Below are positions 16,436-24,279 of a stretch of DNA of 64,000 nt, piece by piece. The stretch lies in the NCBI RefSeq assembly GCF_900102745.1, contig NZ_FMZF01000002.1, positions 744,001-808,000 on the forward strand, given 5' to 3'. The stretch comes from Geodermatophilus telluris. Lineage in GTDB: Bacteria > Actinomycetota > Actinomycetes > Mycobacteriales > Geodermatophilaceae. Each line of letters begins with the position of its first letter. Within the stretch, counting starts at the first letter, position 1. The notes beneath the pieces are model-generated. The model was not told the DNA's origin, did no database searches, and saw only the letters and a program-made list of their open reading frames with translations. The position numbers and the translations under genes were made by a program.

Positions 16436-17404
16436 GTGAGCTGGCTGGTCACCGGGGGCGCGGGGTACGTCGGGGCGCACGTCGTGCACGCCATGGTGGC
16501 GGCGGGGGAGCAGGTGGTCGTCCTCGACGACCTGTCGACCGGCGACGCCGGCCGGCTGACCGGGCTGCCGCACGTGCCGGTGGAGATCGGCTCCGTGCGC
16601 GACCGCGGGATGGTCCGGCGGGTGCTGCGCGAGCACGGCGTGACCGGGGTGGTGCACCTGGCGGGGAAGAAGCAGGTCGCCGAGTCGGTGGCCGACCCGC
16701 TGCTCTACTGGGCCGAGAACGTCGAGGGCACGGTGGCGCTGCTCGAGGGCTGCCGGGCCAAGGGCGTCAGCCGCGTCGTCTTCTCCTCCAGCGCCTCGGT
16801 CTACGGCACGCCCGACGTCGAGCGGGTCGACGAGGACACCGTCTGCCGCCCGCTGTCGCCCTACGGGCGCACCAAGCTGGCCGGCGAGGACCTGCTGCGC
16901 GACTGCGCGACCTGGGGCCTGGCCGCCACCAGCCTCCGCTACTTCAACGTGGCCGGTGCCGCGGCTCCCGAGCTCGGCGACCGGGGGGCGGCGAACCTGG
17001 TGCCGCTGGTCTTCGCCGCGCTCGACGCCGGCCGGCCGCCCCAGCTCTTCGGCGACGACCACCCCACACCCGACGGCAGCCCGGTGCGCGACTTCGTGCA
17101 CGTCTCCGACGTCGCCGACGCCCACGTGGCGGCCGCCCGCGCGCTGGCCGCCGGCCGGCCCGGCGGCACCTACAACGTGGGCCGCGGTGAGGGCAGCAGC
17201 GTGCGGGAGGTGCTGCGCGTCGTCGCGGAGGTCACCGGCGGGGACACCGCGCCCGAGGTCGTCGGCCGCCGTCCCGGGGACCCCCCGCGGGTGGTGGCCG
17301 CCGTGGACCGGATCGGCCGCGACCTCGGCTTCCGGGCCACCCGCGACCTGCGGGAGATGGTCACCAGCGCGTGGACCGCCTGGCGGGCGCTGCAGCCGCT
17401 GTAG
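16436..17404 (+). CDS. GalE-like NAD-dependent sugar epimerase
   Basis: 322 residues. Extended short-chain dehydrogenase fold: GGAGYVG (residues 7-13) binds NAD, SSSASVYG and Y-G-R-T-K provide the catalytic Ser/Tyr/Lys, and LRYFNVAGA is the UDP-sugar loop of UDP-glucose 4-epimerases. This supports interconversion of UDP-Glc/UDP-Gal or their N-acetyl forms. The GTG at 16436 lies 6 bases after a CAGGGT -10 box, so it is probably leaderless. It could supply UDP-sugar to the glycosyltransferase operon nearby on the other strand, but that is inference. Confidence 0.92.
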   Translation: MSWLVTGGAGYVGAHVVHAMVAAGEQVVVLDDLSTGDAGRLTGLPHVPVEIGSVRDRGMVRRVLREHGVTGVVHLAGKKQVAESVADPLLYWAENVEGTVALLEGCRAKGVSRVVFSSSASVYGTPDVERVDEDTVCRPLSPYGRTKLAGEDLLRDCATWGLAATSLRYFNVAGAAAPELGDRGAANLVPLVFAALDAGRPPQLFGDDHPTPDGSPVRDFVHVSDVADAHVAAARALAAGRPGGTYNVGRGEGSSVREVLRVVAEVTGGDTAPEVVGRRPGDPPRVVAAVDRIGRDLGFRATRDLREMVTSAWTAWRALQPL

Positions 17405-17413
17405 TGCTCCTGC

Positions 17414-17460
17414 GGACGGTCGTGCTCTGCCCCCGCGGACGGGGCAGAGCACGACCGTCC
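17414..17460. repeat. Intergenic palindromic repeat, copy 1
   Basis: A perfect 20-bp stem (17414-17433 with 17441-17460) and 7-base loop directly after the epimerase stop. The stem contains the 11-mer GTCGTGCTCTG, shared with the next hairpin. It could serve as a terminator. Confidence 0.8.
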
Positions 17461-17471
17461 CACCGGAGGCA

Positions 17472-17507
17472 GTCGTGCTCTGACCACGGGTGTGTGCAGA
17501 GCACGAC
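17472..17507. repeat. Intergenic palindromic repeat, copy 2
   Basis: GTCGTGCTCTG (17472-17482) pairs with CAGAGCACGAC (17497-17507) across a 14-base loop. The same 11-bp arms occur in the hairpin 12 bases upstream, so these are tandem copies of one repeat type. Confidence 0.8.
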
Positions 17508-17546
17508 CGCGCCGCGGACACCGGTACCGCGGCCGGAGCGCCCAGG

Positions 17547-17939
17547 TCAGAAGGCGTCCCCGGTCCGCCAGGCCATCTCCTGCAGGGTCAGCGTGTTGCC
17601 GTCGGGGTCGGCGAACCCGGCGTAGCGGACCCCGCCGCCCACGTCGACGACCTCGCCGACCTCCACCCCGCGGGCCACCAGGTCGGCGCGGGCCGCCTCG
17701 ACGTCGGCGACCACGAGGTGCAGGCCGCGGACGGTCCCGGGGGTCCCCTCGTAGGCGGGGACCCCGGTGCCGAAGCCGATCGAGCAGGCCGAGCCCGGCG
17801 GGGTCACCTGGACGACGCGGACGCCGTCGGCCGGCCGCACGTCGACGTCCTCGGTGCAGCCGAGCCGGTCGACGTAGAACGCCTTGGCGCGGTCGACGTC
17901 GGCGACCGGGACCGGCACCAGTTCCAGCTTCATCTGCAC
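17547..17939 (-). CDS. VOC superfamily (glyoxalase/bleomycin-resistance-like) protein
   Basis: 130 residues in the paired beta-alpha-beta-beta-beta arrangement: LELVPVPVADVDRAKAFYVDRLGC opens the first module and GLHLVVADVEAARADLVARGVEV the second, closing with YAGFADPDGNTLTLQEM. Such proteins are metal-dependent lyases or dioxygenases, or ligand-binding proteins; the activity cannot be told. The GTG at 17939 has GAGGAG six bases upstream; ATG 17933 is the alternative. It lies 55 bases after the last gene of the nine-gene operon on the same strand and may be read with it. Confidence 0.85.
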   Translation of the reverse strand: MQMKLELVPVPVADVDRAKAFYVDRLGCTEDVDVRPADGVRVVQVTPPGSACSIGFGTGVPAYEGTPGTVRGLHLVVADVEAARADLVARGVEVGEVVDVGGGVRYAGFADPDGNTLTLQEMAWRTGDAF

Positions 17940-17994
17940 GGGGAGCTCCTCTGCGGGGGGTGGACGGAGGACGGACGGCCGGGGCCCGCACGGC

Positions 17995-18705
17995 TCACCG
18001 GTGCCGACCGGCCAGCTCCCGGGCCCGTGTGTCGCCGAGCAGCACCTCGGGCAGCCCGGCCAGCGCCGCGCGCATCCCGTCGGCCCCGCCGAACTGGAAG
18101 CCGAGCTGGGTCGTGTAGCAGGCGCAGGCGTCGGCCCGCCGGACGTGGTCCTGCGGCAGCTCGACCGGGGTCAGCCCGGCCGGCAGGTCGGGCCCGGGGA
18201 CGGCGGCCGGGTCGCGCAGCACGTAGGGCGAGTCGCGCCACCACAGCACCGGGCGGCCGGTGCCGGCGACGGCGCGCAGCACCTGCAGGTGGTCGACGTG
18301 ACCGCCCAGCGCCTGTGGGGCCAGCCACAGGTCGCCGGGCAGGCCGGCCAGCGCCGCCCGCACGTCCCGCCACGCGTCGTCGTGGGGGTGCACGCCGGCG
18401 AACAGGTCGGCCGCGCTGTCGTACCCGCGGTGCGGGGCCTCGGGCAGGTCCAGGTGCAGCGGCGTGGCGCCCAGCACCGCCATCGCGGCGGCGTCCTCGT
18501 CGCGGCGGAGGGACATGTAGTCGACGTCGGCCGGCAGTCCCTTGTCCAGCTGGCAGGCCAGCGCGAAGCCCTCGGGGTCGGGCACGCTGCGGGTGAAGCA
18601 GGTGACCACGGTGACCTCGTGCCCGGCGTCGGCGAGCGCGGCCAGCGTGCCGCCGACGGAGAACGCGGCGTCGTCGAGGTGCGGGCTGACCGCGGTCACC
18701 CTCAC
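17995..18705 (-). CDS. PIG-L family deacetylase (MshB-like paralogue)
   Basis: 236 residues. VSPHLDDAAFSVGGTLAAL near the N-terminus holds the HxDD zinc/catalytic motif (family A-H-P-D-D) and GGHVDHLQV supplies the HxxH-type ligand. Members remove N-acetyl groups from GlcNAc-containing conjugates such as GlcNAc-inositol. A separate, full mshB lies at 53108, so this copy probably acts on another substrate. The GTG start overlaps the glycosyltransferase stop as GTGA (18702-18705). It is the last gene of the coupled operon. Confidence 0.9.
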   Translation of the reverse strand: MRVTAVSPHLDDAAFSVGGTLAALADAGHEVTVVTCFTRSVPDPEGFALACQLDKGLPADVDYMSLRRDEDAAAMAVLGATPLHLDLPEAPHRGYDSAADLFAGVHPHDDAWRDVRAALAGLPGDLWLAPQALGGHVDHLQVLRAVAGTGRPVLWWRDSPYVLRDPAAVPGPDLPAGLTPVELPQDHVRRADACACYTTQLGFQFGGADGMRAALAGLPEVLLGDTRARELAGRHR

Positions 18706-19910
18706 AGCAGGTGCGCCGCGCTCCGGAACCGGCAGGAGAGGTCCACCTCCGGGGGCATCGTCCAGGCGTGCGACGGCGTCGTCCCGGCCACGGCGCGGTA
18801 CACGTCGTCGATCGCGCGGGCCAGCACCGGCCACGAGTACAGCCGGCGCACCTCCTCCAGCGCCGTCGTCGCCAGCCGTTCGCGCAGCGCGCCGTCGCCG
18901 AGCAGCCGGTCCAGCGCGGCCCGCAGCCCCGCGACGTCGCCCGGCGCGTGCAGCAGGCCGTTCTCCCCGTGCCGCAGGCAGTCGACGACGCCGACCGAGT
19001 CGGTGCTCACCGTGGGCAGCCCGCTGGCCATCGCCTCGAGCAGCGTGTTGGAGAAGCCCTCGCTGTAGGTCGGGCTCACGAACACGTCGGCCGAGCGGTA
19101 CACCGCGGGCGCCTCGTCGGGCGGGACGTAGCCGAGGAACGTCGTCCGCCCGTCGGCCCGTGCCCTCGCCTCGTCGAGGTCGGGTCCGATGCCGGAGACG
19201 ACCAGCCGGACGCCGTCGGGCAGCGCCTCCAGCAGGTCGAGCACGCCCTTGCGGCGGTCGACGCGGCCGTGGAACAGCAGCACCGGCGGGTCCTGCAGCG
19301 CGCCCAGCGGCCGCTCGGCCGGGGTGAACCGGCGGGTGTCCGTGGCGCCCGGGACGATCGTGAACCGCGCCGGGTCGCTGCCGAGGTTGCCCACCACCTC
19401 GTCGCGGAAGCTGGCGCTGCCGATGAGCACCGCCGAGGAGGCGTCGACGACGGCGCGCATCGCGTGCGCGTGGGTCGTGCAGCAGGTGCCCACCCAGTGC
19501 CCGTCGCCGCCCTGGATGCTCACCACCGCCGGCAGCCCGGTCTTCCGCGCTGCGGCCAGCACCGCCAGCCCGGGCGGGTAGCCGTACTGGGCGTGCAGCA
19601 CGTCGAACGGGCGCTCGCGGTGCAGGCCGACGACCGTGCGGACGATCTCCGCGGTGTCGCCCTCCCAGTCGGCCGGGACGACGGTCTCGCCCCGGCTGGG
19701 CAGCGCGTGCACCTCGACACCGGCGGGCACCCGGTCGGCCGGGGGCGGGCCGCCGCCGTAGACGCGGGTGCCGGCCTCGTCGTCGCGGTACTGGCTGACC
19801 AGCACCACCTCGTGGCCGAGCGCCACGAGCTCGCGCAGCAGGTTCTCCGCGTAGACGCTCATCCCGCTGACCGCCGGCCAGTAGCGGCGGCTGACGAAGC
19901 AGATCCTCAC
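18702..19910 (-). CDS. GT4 family glycosyltransferase
   Basis: 402 residues. GT-B fold retaining enzyme: the N-terminal domain begins RICFVSRRYWPAVSGMSVYAENLLRELVALGHEV, and the nucleotide-sugar domain contains VLLFHGRVDRRKGVLDLLEAL and the EX7E motif in SEGFSNTLLEAMASGLPTVST. MshA of mycothiol synthesis belongs to this family, transferring GlcNAc to inositol phosphate. The acceptor here is unknown, but the inositol-phosphate-synthase paralogue in the same operon makes a cyclitol acceptor plausible. GTG 19910 overlaps the previous stop as GTGA. Confidence 0.92.
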   Translation of the reverse strand: MRICFVSRRYWPAVSGMSVYAENLLRELVALGHEVVLVSQYRDDEAGTRVYGGGPPPADRVPAGVEVHALPSRGETVVPADWEGDTAEIVRTVVGLHRERPFDVLHAQYGYPPGLAVLAAARKTGLPAVVSIQGGDGHWVGTCCTTHAHAMRAVVDASSAVLIGSASFRDEVVGNLGSDPARFTIVPGATDTRRFTPAERPLGALQDPPVLLFHGRVDRRKGVLDLLEALPDGVRLVVSGIGPDLDEARARADGRTTFLGYVPPDEAPAVYRSADVFVSPTYSEGFSNTLLEAMASGLPTVSTDSVGVVDCLRHGENGLLHAPGDVAGLRAALDRLLGDGALRERLATTALEEVRRLYSWPVLARAIDDVYRAVAGTTPSHAWTMPPEVDLSCRFRSAAHLL

Positions 19911-20758
19911 GCGGCCGCCACCCCCTGCGTCTCCGCCTTCCGGAGCGTGGCCATCGACCGGGGCACCATCTCGTGCGCGCGGTGCCCGTCGCGGGAGAGC
20001 TCCAGGGTGACCAGCCGGTCGTAGGAGGCGTCCCGGAGCGCGCGCAGCACCGCCGGCAGGTCGACGTCGCCCTCGTCGAGCGGCAGGTGGTCGTGCACGC
20101 CGCGGCGCATGCCCTCGACGGCGACCGTGCCCAGGTGCGGCGCGAAGCGGGTCACCGCCTCCTCCGGCGCGTACGCCCCCGCGACGACGCAGTGCCCGGT
20201 GTCCAGCGCCAGCGTGGTCCCGTGCGCCTCGGCGGCCAGCCGGGCCCAGCCGTCGCAGTCCTCCACCAGCATCCCGGGCTCGGGCTCCACGGCCAGGGCG
20301 TAGGAGCGCCCGCCGTGGCTGTCGACCAGCGCCCGCACGCCGTCGACCAGCCAGCCCCAGGCGGCGTCGCGGTCGACACCCGGCTTCGGCACCCCGGCCC
20401 AGAAGCTGACCGCCTCCGCGTCGAGCACCTCCGCCAGGTCGCAGGCCAGCCGCAGGTAGGCCAATCGCCGCGCCCGCCCCTCGGCCGACGCGGTGATCAG
20501 CGTGGGCTCGTGCTTGACCCGGGGGTCCAGCAGGAAGCGGGCGCCGGTCTCCACCACCACGCCCAGCCCGAGCTCGTCGCACCGCCGGCGCACCGCCTCG
20601 GCCTGCCGGTGGGCGTCGTCGGCGAACGGGTCGAGGTGGACGACGTCGAGGGTGAGCGCCACGCCGGCGTAGCCGCAGTCGGCGAGGAAGGGGAGCGCGT
20701 CCGACAGCCGGTGCGAGGTGAGCCCGTTGGTGTTGTAGGCGTAGCGGAGGTCCGTCAC
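19907..20758 (-). CDS. Sugar phosphate isomerase/epimerase-like TIM barrel
   Basis: 283 residues. Xylose-isomerase-like AP endonuclease 2 fold: YAYNTNGLTSHRLSDALPFLADCGYAGVALTLD at the N-terminus, VVVETGARFLLDP, then metal-site carboxylates and His in ALAVEPEPGMLVED, LALDTGHCVVAG, HLGTVAVEGMRRGVHDHLPLDEGDVD and LVTLELSRDGH. These match IolE/Hyi-type epimerases acting on inositol derivatives or ketoses. The step in this pathway is not known. GTG 20758 overlaps the YcaO stop (GTGA at 20755-20758), and its own stop overlaps the glycosyltransferase start. Confidence 0.9.
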   Translation of the reverse strand: MTDLRYAYNTNGLTSHRLSDALPFLADCGYAGVALTLDVVHLDPFADDAHRQAEAVRRRCDELGLGVVVETGARFLLDPRVKHEPTLITASAEGRARRLAYLRLACDLAEVLDAEAVSFWAGVPKPGVDRDAAWGWLVDGVRALVDSHGGRSYALAVEPEPGMLVEDCDGWARLAAEAHGTTLALDTGHCVVAGAYAPEEAVTRFAPHLGTVAVEGMRRGVHDHLPLDEGDVDLPAVLRALRDASYDRLVTLELSRDGHRAHEMVPRSMATLRKAETQGVAAA

Positions 20759-22230
20759 CTCTCGAGGACCTCCGCGACCACGTGCCGGCCCGGCTCCCGG
20801 TACAGCGCGTACAGCGCCCCCACCCGCCGGTCGGCGCCCGCGCGGTCGAACCAGGCCGGCCCGCCCAGGCGCTCCTCGGCCGCGGCGGTCAGGTGCACCC
20901 GCGCCCAGCCGCCGGGGTCGCCGCCCACCGCGGCCAGGGGAGGGTGGGGATCACCGGAGCGCTCGACCAGCCGGCGCACCCCGCGCTCGCCGATCCGGCC
21001 GTAGGACATCGTCTCGACCTCCAGGCCGGTCGCCAGCACCTTGGCCGCGACGGCGTCACCGGCCGACGGCTGCAGCTCCACGAGCACGTCGTGCCCGGCG
21101 GCCTGCACCGCGCCGACCACGTGCGCGTGCAGGTCGTCCCCGCGCCAGGTGGGCAGGCCGCTCAGCGGCACGGTGGAGCGCCGCGACAGCACGGTGTCCT
21201 GCAGCAGGTCGACCAGCGCGCTCGTGCCCATCCGGGTCCAGTCGAGCATCGCCTGCAGCGCGCGGTCCTCCTCGACCAGCCGCTCCGGCGGGTGCCCGCC
21301 GCGCCAGTGCTCCAGGTAGCCCGGCGGCGTCGCGGGCAGGACGACGTCGAACGGCCCGTGCATGAACGCCTTGCGGCTGCGCGCCGAGGCGAACTCGTGC
21401 AGCGCCTTGCGGACGGCGGTGTCGCGGTCGGGGTGGGCAGCCTCCCCGCACGCCGTGGCCATCACCGGCACCGGCTCCGAGCCGTCCCGCGAGCAGCCGA
21501 CGGCGTACACGTCGACGACGCCGAACTCCGTCGAGGCGAGCTTGACCACCACGTCGATGCCCGCGGCGTCGAGCCGGTCGAGCAGCGCCCGCGCGTCGGG
21601 GTCGGCGATCCCGTCGAGGTCGACGACGACGCCGCGGTCCATGGCGCGGAAGGCGGTGGCGTTGCCGTCGCGCTGCAGCACCTCGAGCAGCGCGTGGGTG
21701 ACCGCGCGGTCGGCGTCGAAGGCCGCGCCTTGCCCGTTGGTGATGACCGTGGTCAGCCAGCCGCCGGGCGGGGGAGCGCCGGGCAGGTCGTCGGGCGCCG
21801 ACGCCACCAGCTCGGCGGGCACCTGCACGGTCTCGCCGTCGCGCAGCCGGGTCATCGGCAGCCACTGCAGCGGCCGGTCGTCGTCGTAGGGGCTGCCCGC
21901 CTCCAGGCAGAGCTCGCGCGGGTCGGCCACCCGGTCCCGGCCGTACCGGCGGGTCATCTCGGCGTACGAGCCCTCCTCGCGGGAGACGCCCTGGTGCGCG
22001 CGCAGCGACAGGGCCATCTCGGCCATCTCGCCCATCGCCCCGGTGCGGGCCTCCTCGCGGGTGGCGCCGTAGCCCAGCCCGCTGCCTCCCGGGTGCAGCT
22101 CCGAGGGCGGCAGCACCGCCGAGTGCAGCGGTACGTCGAGGACGTCGATGCCCTCGATCGCGAAGTCCTCGACCGGCGTCGGGAAGCTGTCGCGGTAGCG
22201 CTGCGACGGCGTCACGTCGACGGCGGTCAC
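20755..22230 (-). CDS. YcaO-domain protein
   Basis: 491 residues. YcaO enzymes use ATP to activate amide carbonyls, making azolines, thioamides or amidines. The three conserved blocks of the fold are visible: GYGATREEARTGAMGEMAE (about residues 50-68), NGQGAAFDADRAVTHALLEVLQRD (about 170-193) and ACGEAAHPDRDTAVRKALHEF (about 270-290), carrying the Glu/Gln residues that bind Mg-ATP. There is no C-terminal PxPxP tail, and no TfuA-, E1-like or precursor-peptide gene is next to it, so a RiPP role is not supported. It may act on a small amide. GTGA overlaps at both ends. Confidence 0.9.
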   Translation of the reverse strand: MTAVDVTPSQRYRDSFPTPVEDFAIEGIDVLDVPLHSAVLPPSELHPGGSGLGYGATREEARTGAMGEMAEMALSLRAHQGVSREEGSYAEMTRRYGRDRVADPRELCLEAGSPYDDDRPLQWLPMTRLRDGETVQVPAELVASAPDDLPGAPPPGGWLTTVITNGQGAAFDADRAVTHALLEVLQRDGNATAFRAMDRGVVVDLDGIADPDARALLDRLDAAGIDVVVKLASTEFGVVDVYAVGCSRDGSEPVPVMATACGEAAHPDRDTAVRKALHEFASARSRKAFMHGPFDVVLPATPPGYLEHWRGGHPPERLVEEDRALQAMLDWTRMGTSALVDLLQDTVLSRRSTVPLSGLPTWRGDDLHAHVVGAVQAAGHDVLVELQPSAGDAVAAKVLATGLEVETMSYGRIGERGVRRLVERSGDPHPPLAAVGGDPGGWARVHLTAAAEERLGGPAWFDRAGADRRVGALYALYREPGRHVVAEVLER

Positions 22231-23201
22231 AGCTCGGCCAGCGGGACGGGGGCGGCGTCCGGCGGCCCGGACAGCAGCCGCTGCACCAGGTGCACGACGT
22301 GGTCGGTGGTGATCCCCGGGACCATCTCGAACGGCGTCGCGACCACCTCGAAGTCCAGCTCCGCGACGACGGCGAGCATCTCCCGCAGCTCGCCGTGCGA
22401 CAGCGGGATCTGCGCGTGGAACGCCTTGTGCGCCGACAGCGCCACCGGGTCGCCGTCGGGGGAGAGGTCGACCTTCAGCGAGTCGCCGCAGAAGAGGATC
22501 CCGCGGCGGGAGTCGTGCAGCACCGAGTGCCCGGGGAAGTGCCCGCCGGTGCGGTGCAGCGTGAGGTCGGGTGCGAGGGTCAGCACGTCGTCGGCCGGCC
22601 AGGTGACCCGGAAGGCCTTCGTCCACACGAGGTCGTGCACGTTGACGCAGACCACCCGCGGCTCGAGCTCCTGCTGCAGCTGCCACAGCGCGCCGTAGCC
22701 GTGCACGTGGCTCGAGGCCAGCACGGGGAAGCCGCCCCTCTCGGCGGCCATCCGGCGCAGCTCGGCGAGCATGTCGGCGGTGTACCAGGGCGCGCACTCG
22801 AAGCCGACCAGGCCGGTGTCGGTCTCGATCACCCAGCCGCGGCTGTCCAGGCCGAAGCGCGGCTCGGTGCCGAACTCGGTGACGCCGTCCACCGGGGCCG
22901 GCCGCCAGAAGCCGGTGACCAGCTCGTCGGCCTGCTTGTCGGTCACGAACTCGAAGCCGTGCTCGGGCAGCGCGTTGCGCACGTCGGCGCACACCGGGCA
23001 GACCACGGGCCCGGGCGCCGGCCAGCGCTGCCAGTGCCCGCAGTTGGTGCAGGCGTAGGCGGGCAGGTCGGGCAGCAGGCCGCGGTAGGGGTTGGTGTCG
23101 ACCCCTCCCTGACGAGCCTGGCTGGACACGTGGCGGGCGCCGTCGTCGGCGGCGGGGTCGGTGGCCCGGTCGATGGCACCGGGCACGTCGGGCGAGCTCA
23201 C
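22227..23201 (-). CDS. Metallo-beta-lactamase-fold hydrolase with N-terminal zinc ribbon
   Basis: 324 residues. Residues about 50-72 form a rubredoxin-like knuckle (CTNCGHWQRW...VCPVC). The rest is an MBL fold: VIETDTGLVGFECAPW, then SSHVHGYGALW where HxHxDH is expected, TGGHFPGHSVLH, FCGDSLKVD, and a C-terminal ATPFEMVPGITTDH. The first metal motif is reduced to HxHG with Asp-His missing, so the metal site or activity may differ from typical MBLs. The GTG at 23201 overlaps the dehydrogenase stop. Role in the operon unknown. Confidence 0.87.
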   Translation of the reverse strand: MSSPDVPGAIDRATDPAADDGARHVSSQARQGGVDTNPYRGLLPDLPAYACTNCGHWQRWPAPGPVVCPVCADVRNALPEHGFEFVTDKQADELVTGFWRPAPVDGVTEFGTEPRFGLDSRGWVIETDTGLVGFECAPWYTADMLAELRRMAAERGGFPVLASSHVHGYGALWQLQQELEPRVVCVNVHDLVWTKAFRVTWPADDVLTLAPDLTLHRTGGHFPGHSVLHDSRRGILFCGDSLKVDLSPDGDPVALSAHKAFHAQIPLSHGELREMLAVVAELDFEVVATPFEMVPGITTDHVVHLVQRLLSGPPDAAPVPLAEL

Positions 23202-24184
23202 GGGGTCCCTCTCTCCAGAGCGGTGAGGAGCAGGCGGTGCAGGGCGAGGTCACGGGCGGGGTCGAACGGCCACCGAGCGCGGCCCGCGACCGCGTCGGTG
23301 AAGGCGGCGAACTGTGCGGTGAACGGCGGGGTGTCGGCGAACGGCACGTCGACCGGGTCGGGGCGGTACAGCGTCAGGGAGCCTCCCGCCGTCTGGCCCA
23401 TGGTGTCGACGGCGACCGCCATGCCGCGGGTGCCGACCACCTCCAGGCGGCGGCGGGGCAGCGCGTCGGGGGTGTTGAACGCGACGTGCAGGCTCACCAG
23501 CACGCCGGAGTCGGTCGTCCCGGTGAGGAGCGCGCCGTCGTCGACGCCGTAGTCGTGCACCCGGGTCTGCAGCAGCGCCGACAGCGCGGTGACGTCCTCG
23601 CCGAGCAGCGTGCCGGTGAGGTCCAGGCCGTGTGGGGCGAGGTCGATGGCCGCACCGCCGCCGGCGCGGGCCGGGTCGACCCGCCAGTTGTCGTGCGGGC
23701 GGCCGTCGGGCGTCCAGTCGCCGGGCAGCCAGCAGCAGTAGACGATCCGCACCGCGGTGACCGTGCCCAGCTCCGGGACCAGCTCGCGCAGCCGCACGTG
23801 CGCGGGGTGCCAGCGCTGGTCGTAGGCCGTGCCGAGGAGGACGCCGGCCCGCGTGCCCGCCTCGACCAGCGCCTGCGCGTCGCCGACGTCGGCGGCCAGC
23901 GGCTTCTCGCACAGCACCGCCTTCCCGGCCGCGGCGGCCGCCTCGACCACCTGCCGGTGCCCGGCGTTCGGGACGGCCACGTAGACGGCGTCGAGGCCGG
24001 GGGTGGCGAGGAACCCCGCGAGGTCGGTCGTGCGCCGGGGGCCCTCCACCGGCACCCGGTCCAGCGCCGCGGGGTCGAGGTCGTGCAGCGCGACCAGCCG
24101 CGCGTCGGGCACGTCGAGCAGTGCGGGCAGCGCGTGGTCGCGGGCCACCCAGCCGCAGCCGGCGACGCCCCACCCGACGCTCAC
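23198..24184 (-). CDS. Gfo/Idh/MocA family oxidoreductase
   Basis: 328 residues. NAD(P)-binding N-terminus VGWGVAGCGWVARDHALPAL, the family signature EKPLA in KAVLCEKPLAADVGDAQAL, and the C-terminal sheet domain with the catalytic-type GGGAAIDLAPHGLDLTGTLLGED (D and H). The family includes inositol dehydrogenases and sugar oxidases, so oxidation of an inositol or sugar intermediate is reasonable here. The GTG at 24184 lies in the 19-bp duplicated sequence. Without that duplication the start would overlap the methyltransferase stop as GTGA, like all other junctions of the operon. Confidence 0.92.
   Translation of the reverse strand: MSVGWGVAGCGWVARDHALPALLDVPDARLVALHDLDPAALDRVPVEGPRRTTDLAGFLATPGLDAVYVAVPNAGHRQVVEAAAAAGKAVLCEKPLAADVGDAQALVEAGTRAGVLLGTAYDQRWHPAHVRLRELVPELGTVTAVRIVYCCWLPGDWTPDGRPHDNWRVDPARAGGGAAIDLAPHGLDLTGTLLGEDVTALSALLQTRVHDYGVDDGALLTGTTDSGVLVSLHVAFNTPDALPRRRLEVVGTRGMAVAVDTMGQTAGGSLTLYRPDPVDVPFADTPPFTAQFAAFTDAVAGRARWPFDPARDLALHRLLLTALERGTP
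24166..24184. repeat. 19-bp direct repeat, left copy
   Basis: CGCCCCACCCGACGCTCAC, identical to 24261-24279. This copy holds the first codons of the Gfo/Idh gene. Confidence 0.95.
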
Positions 24185-24198
24185 GCCGCCCCCTCCGT

Positions 24199-24262
24199 CG
24201 AGATCACGTGATCTCGCTCGCGGGGAGCCGTACGGACGGTCGAGATCGCGCGATCTCGACCG
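24199..24262. repeat. Palindromic insert (MITE- or REP-like) between two operon genes
   Basis: Two perfect palindromes: 18 bp at 24199-24216 with centre GATCACGTGATC, and 26 bp at 24237-24262 with centre GATCGCGCGATC. Both have CGAGATC...GATCTCG arms, giving the element near-symmetrical ends. With the 19-bp duplication it makes a 95-bp unit separating genes that would otherwise overlap. It may also act as a transcription terminator inside the operon. Confidence 0.8.
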
Positions 24263-24279
24263 CCCCACCCGACGCTCAC
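24261..24279. repeat. 19-bp direct repeat, right copy
   Basis: Identical to 24166-24184. This copy contains the stop of the methyltransferase and a now unused GTGAGC start. Confidence 0.95.

Noticed and set aside
17995-18705. Assigning this gene as the mycothiol mshB
   Set aside because: The gene at 53108 has the MshB-specific features and conserved synteny; this copy is shorter and sits in another operon.
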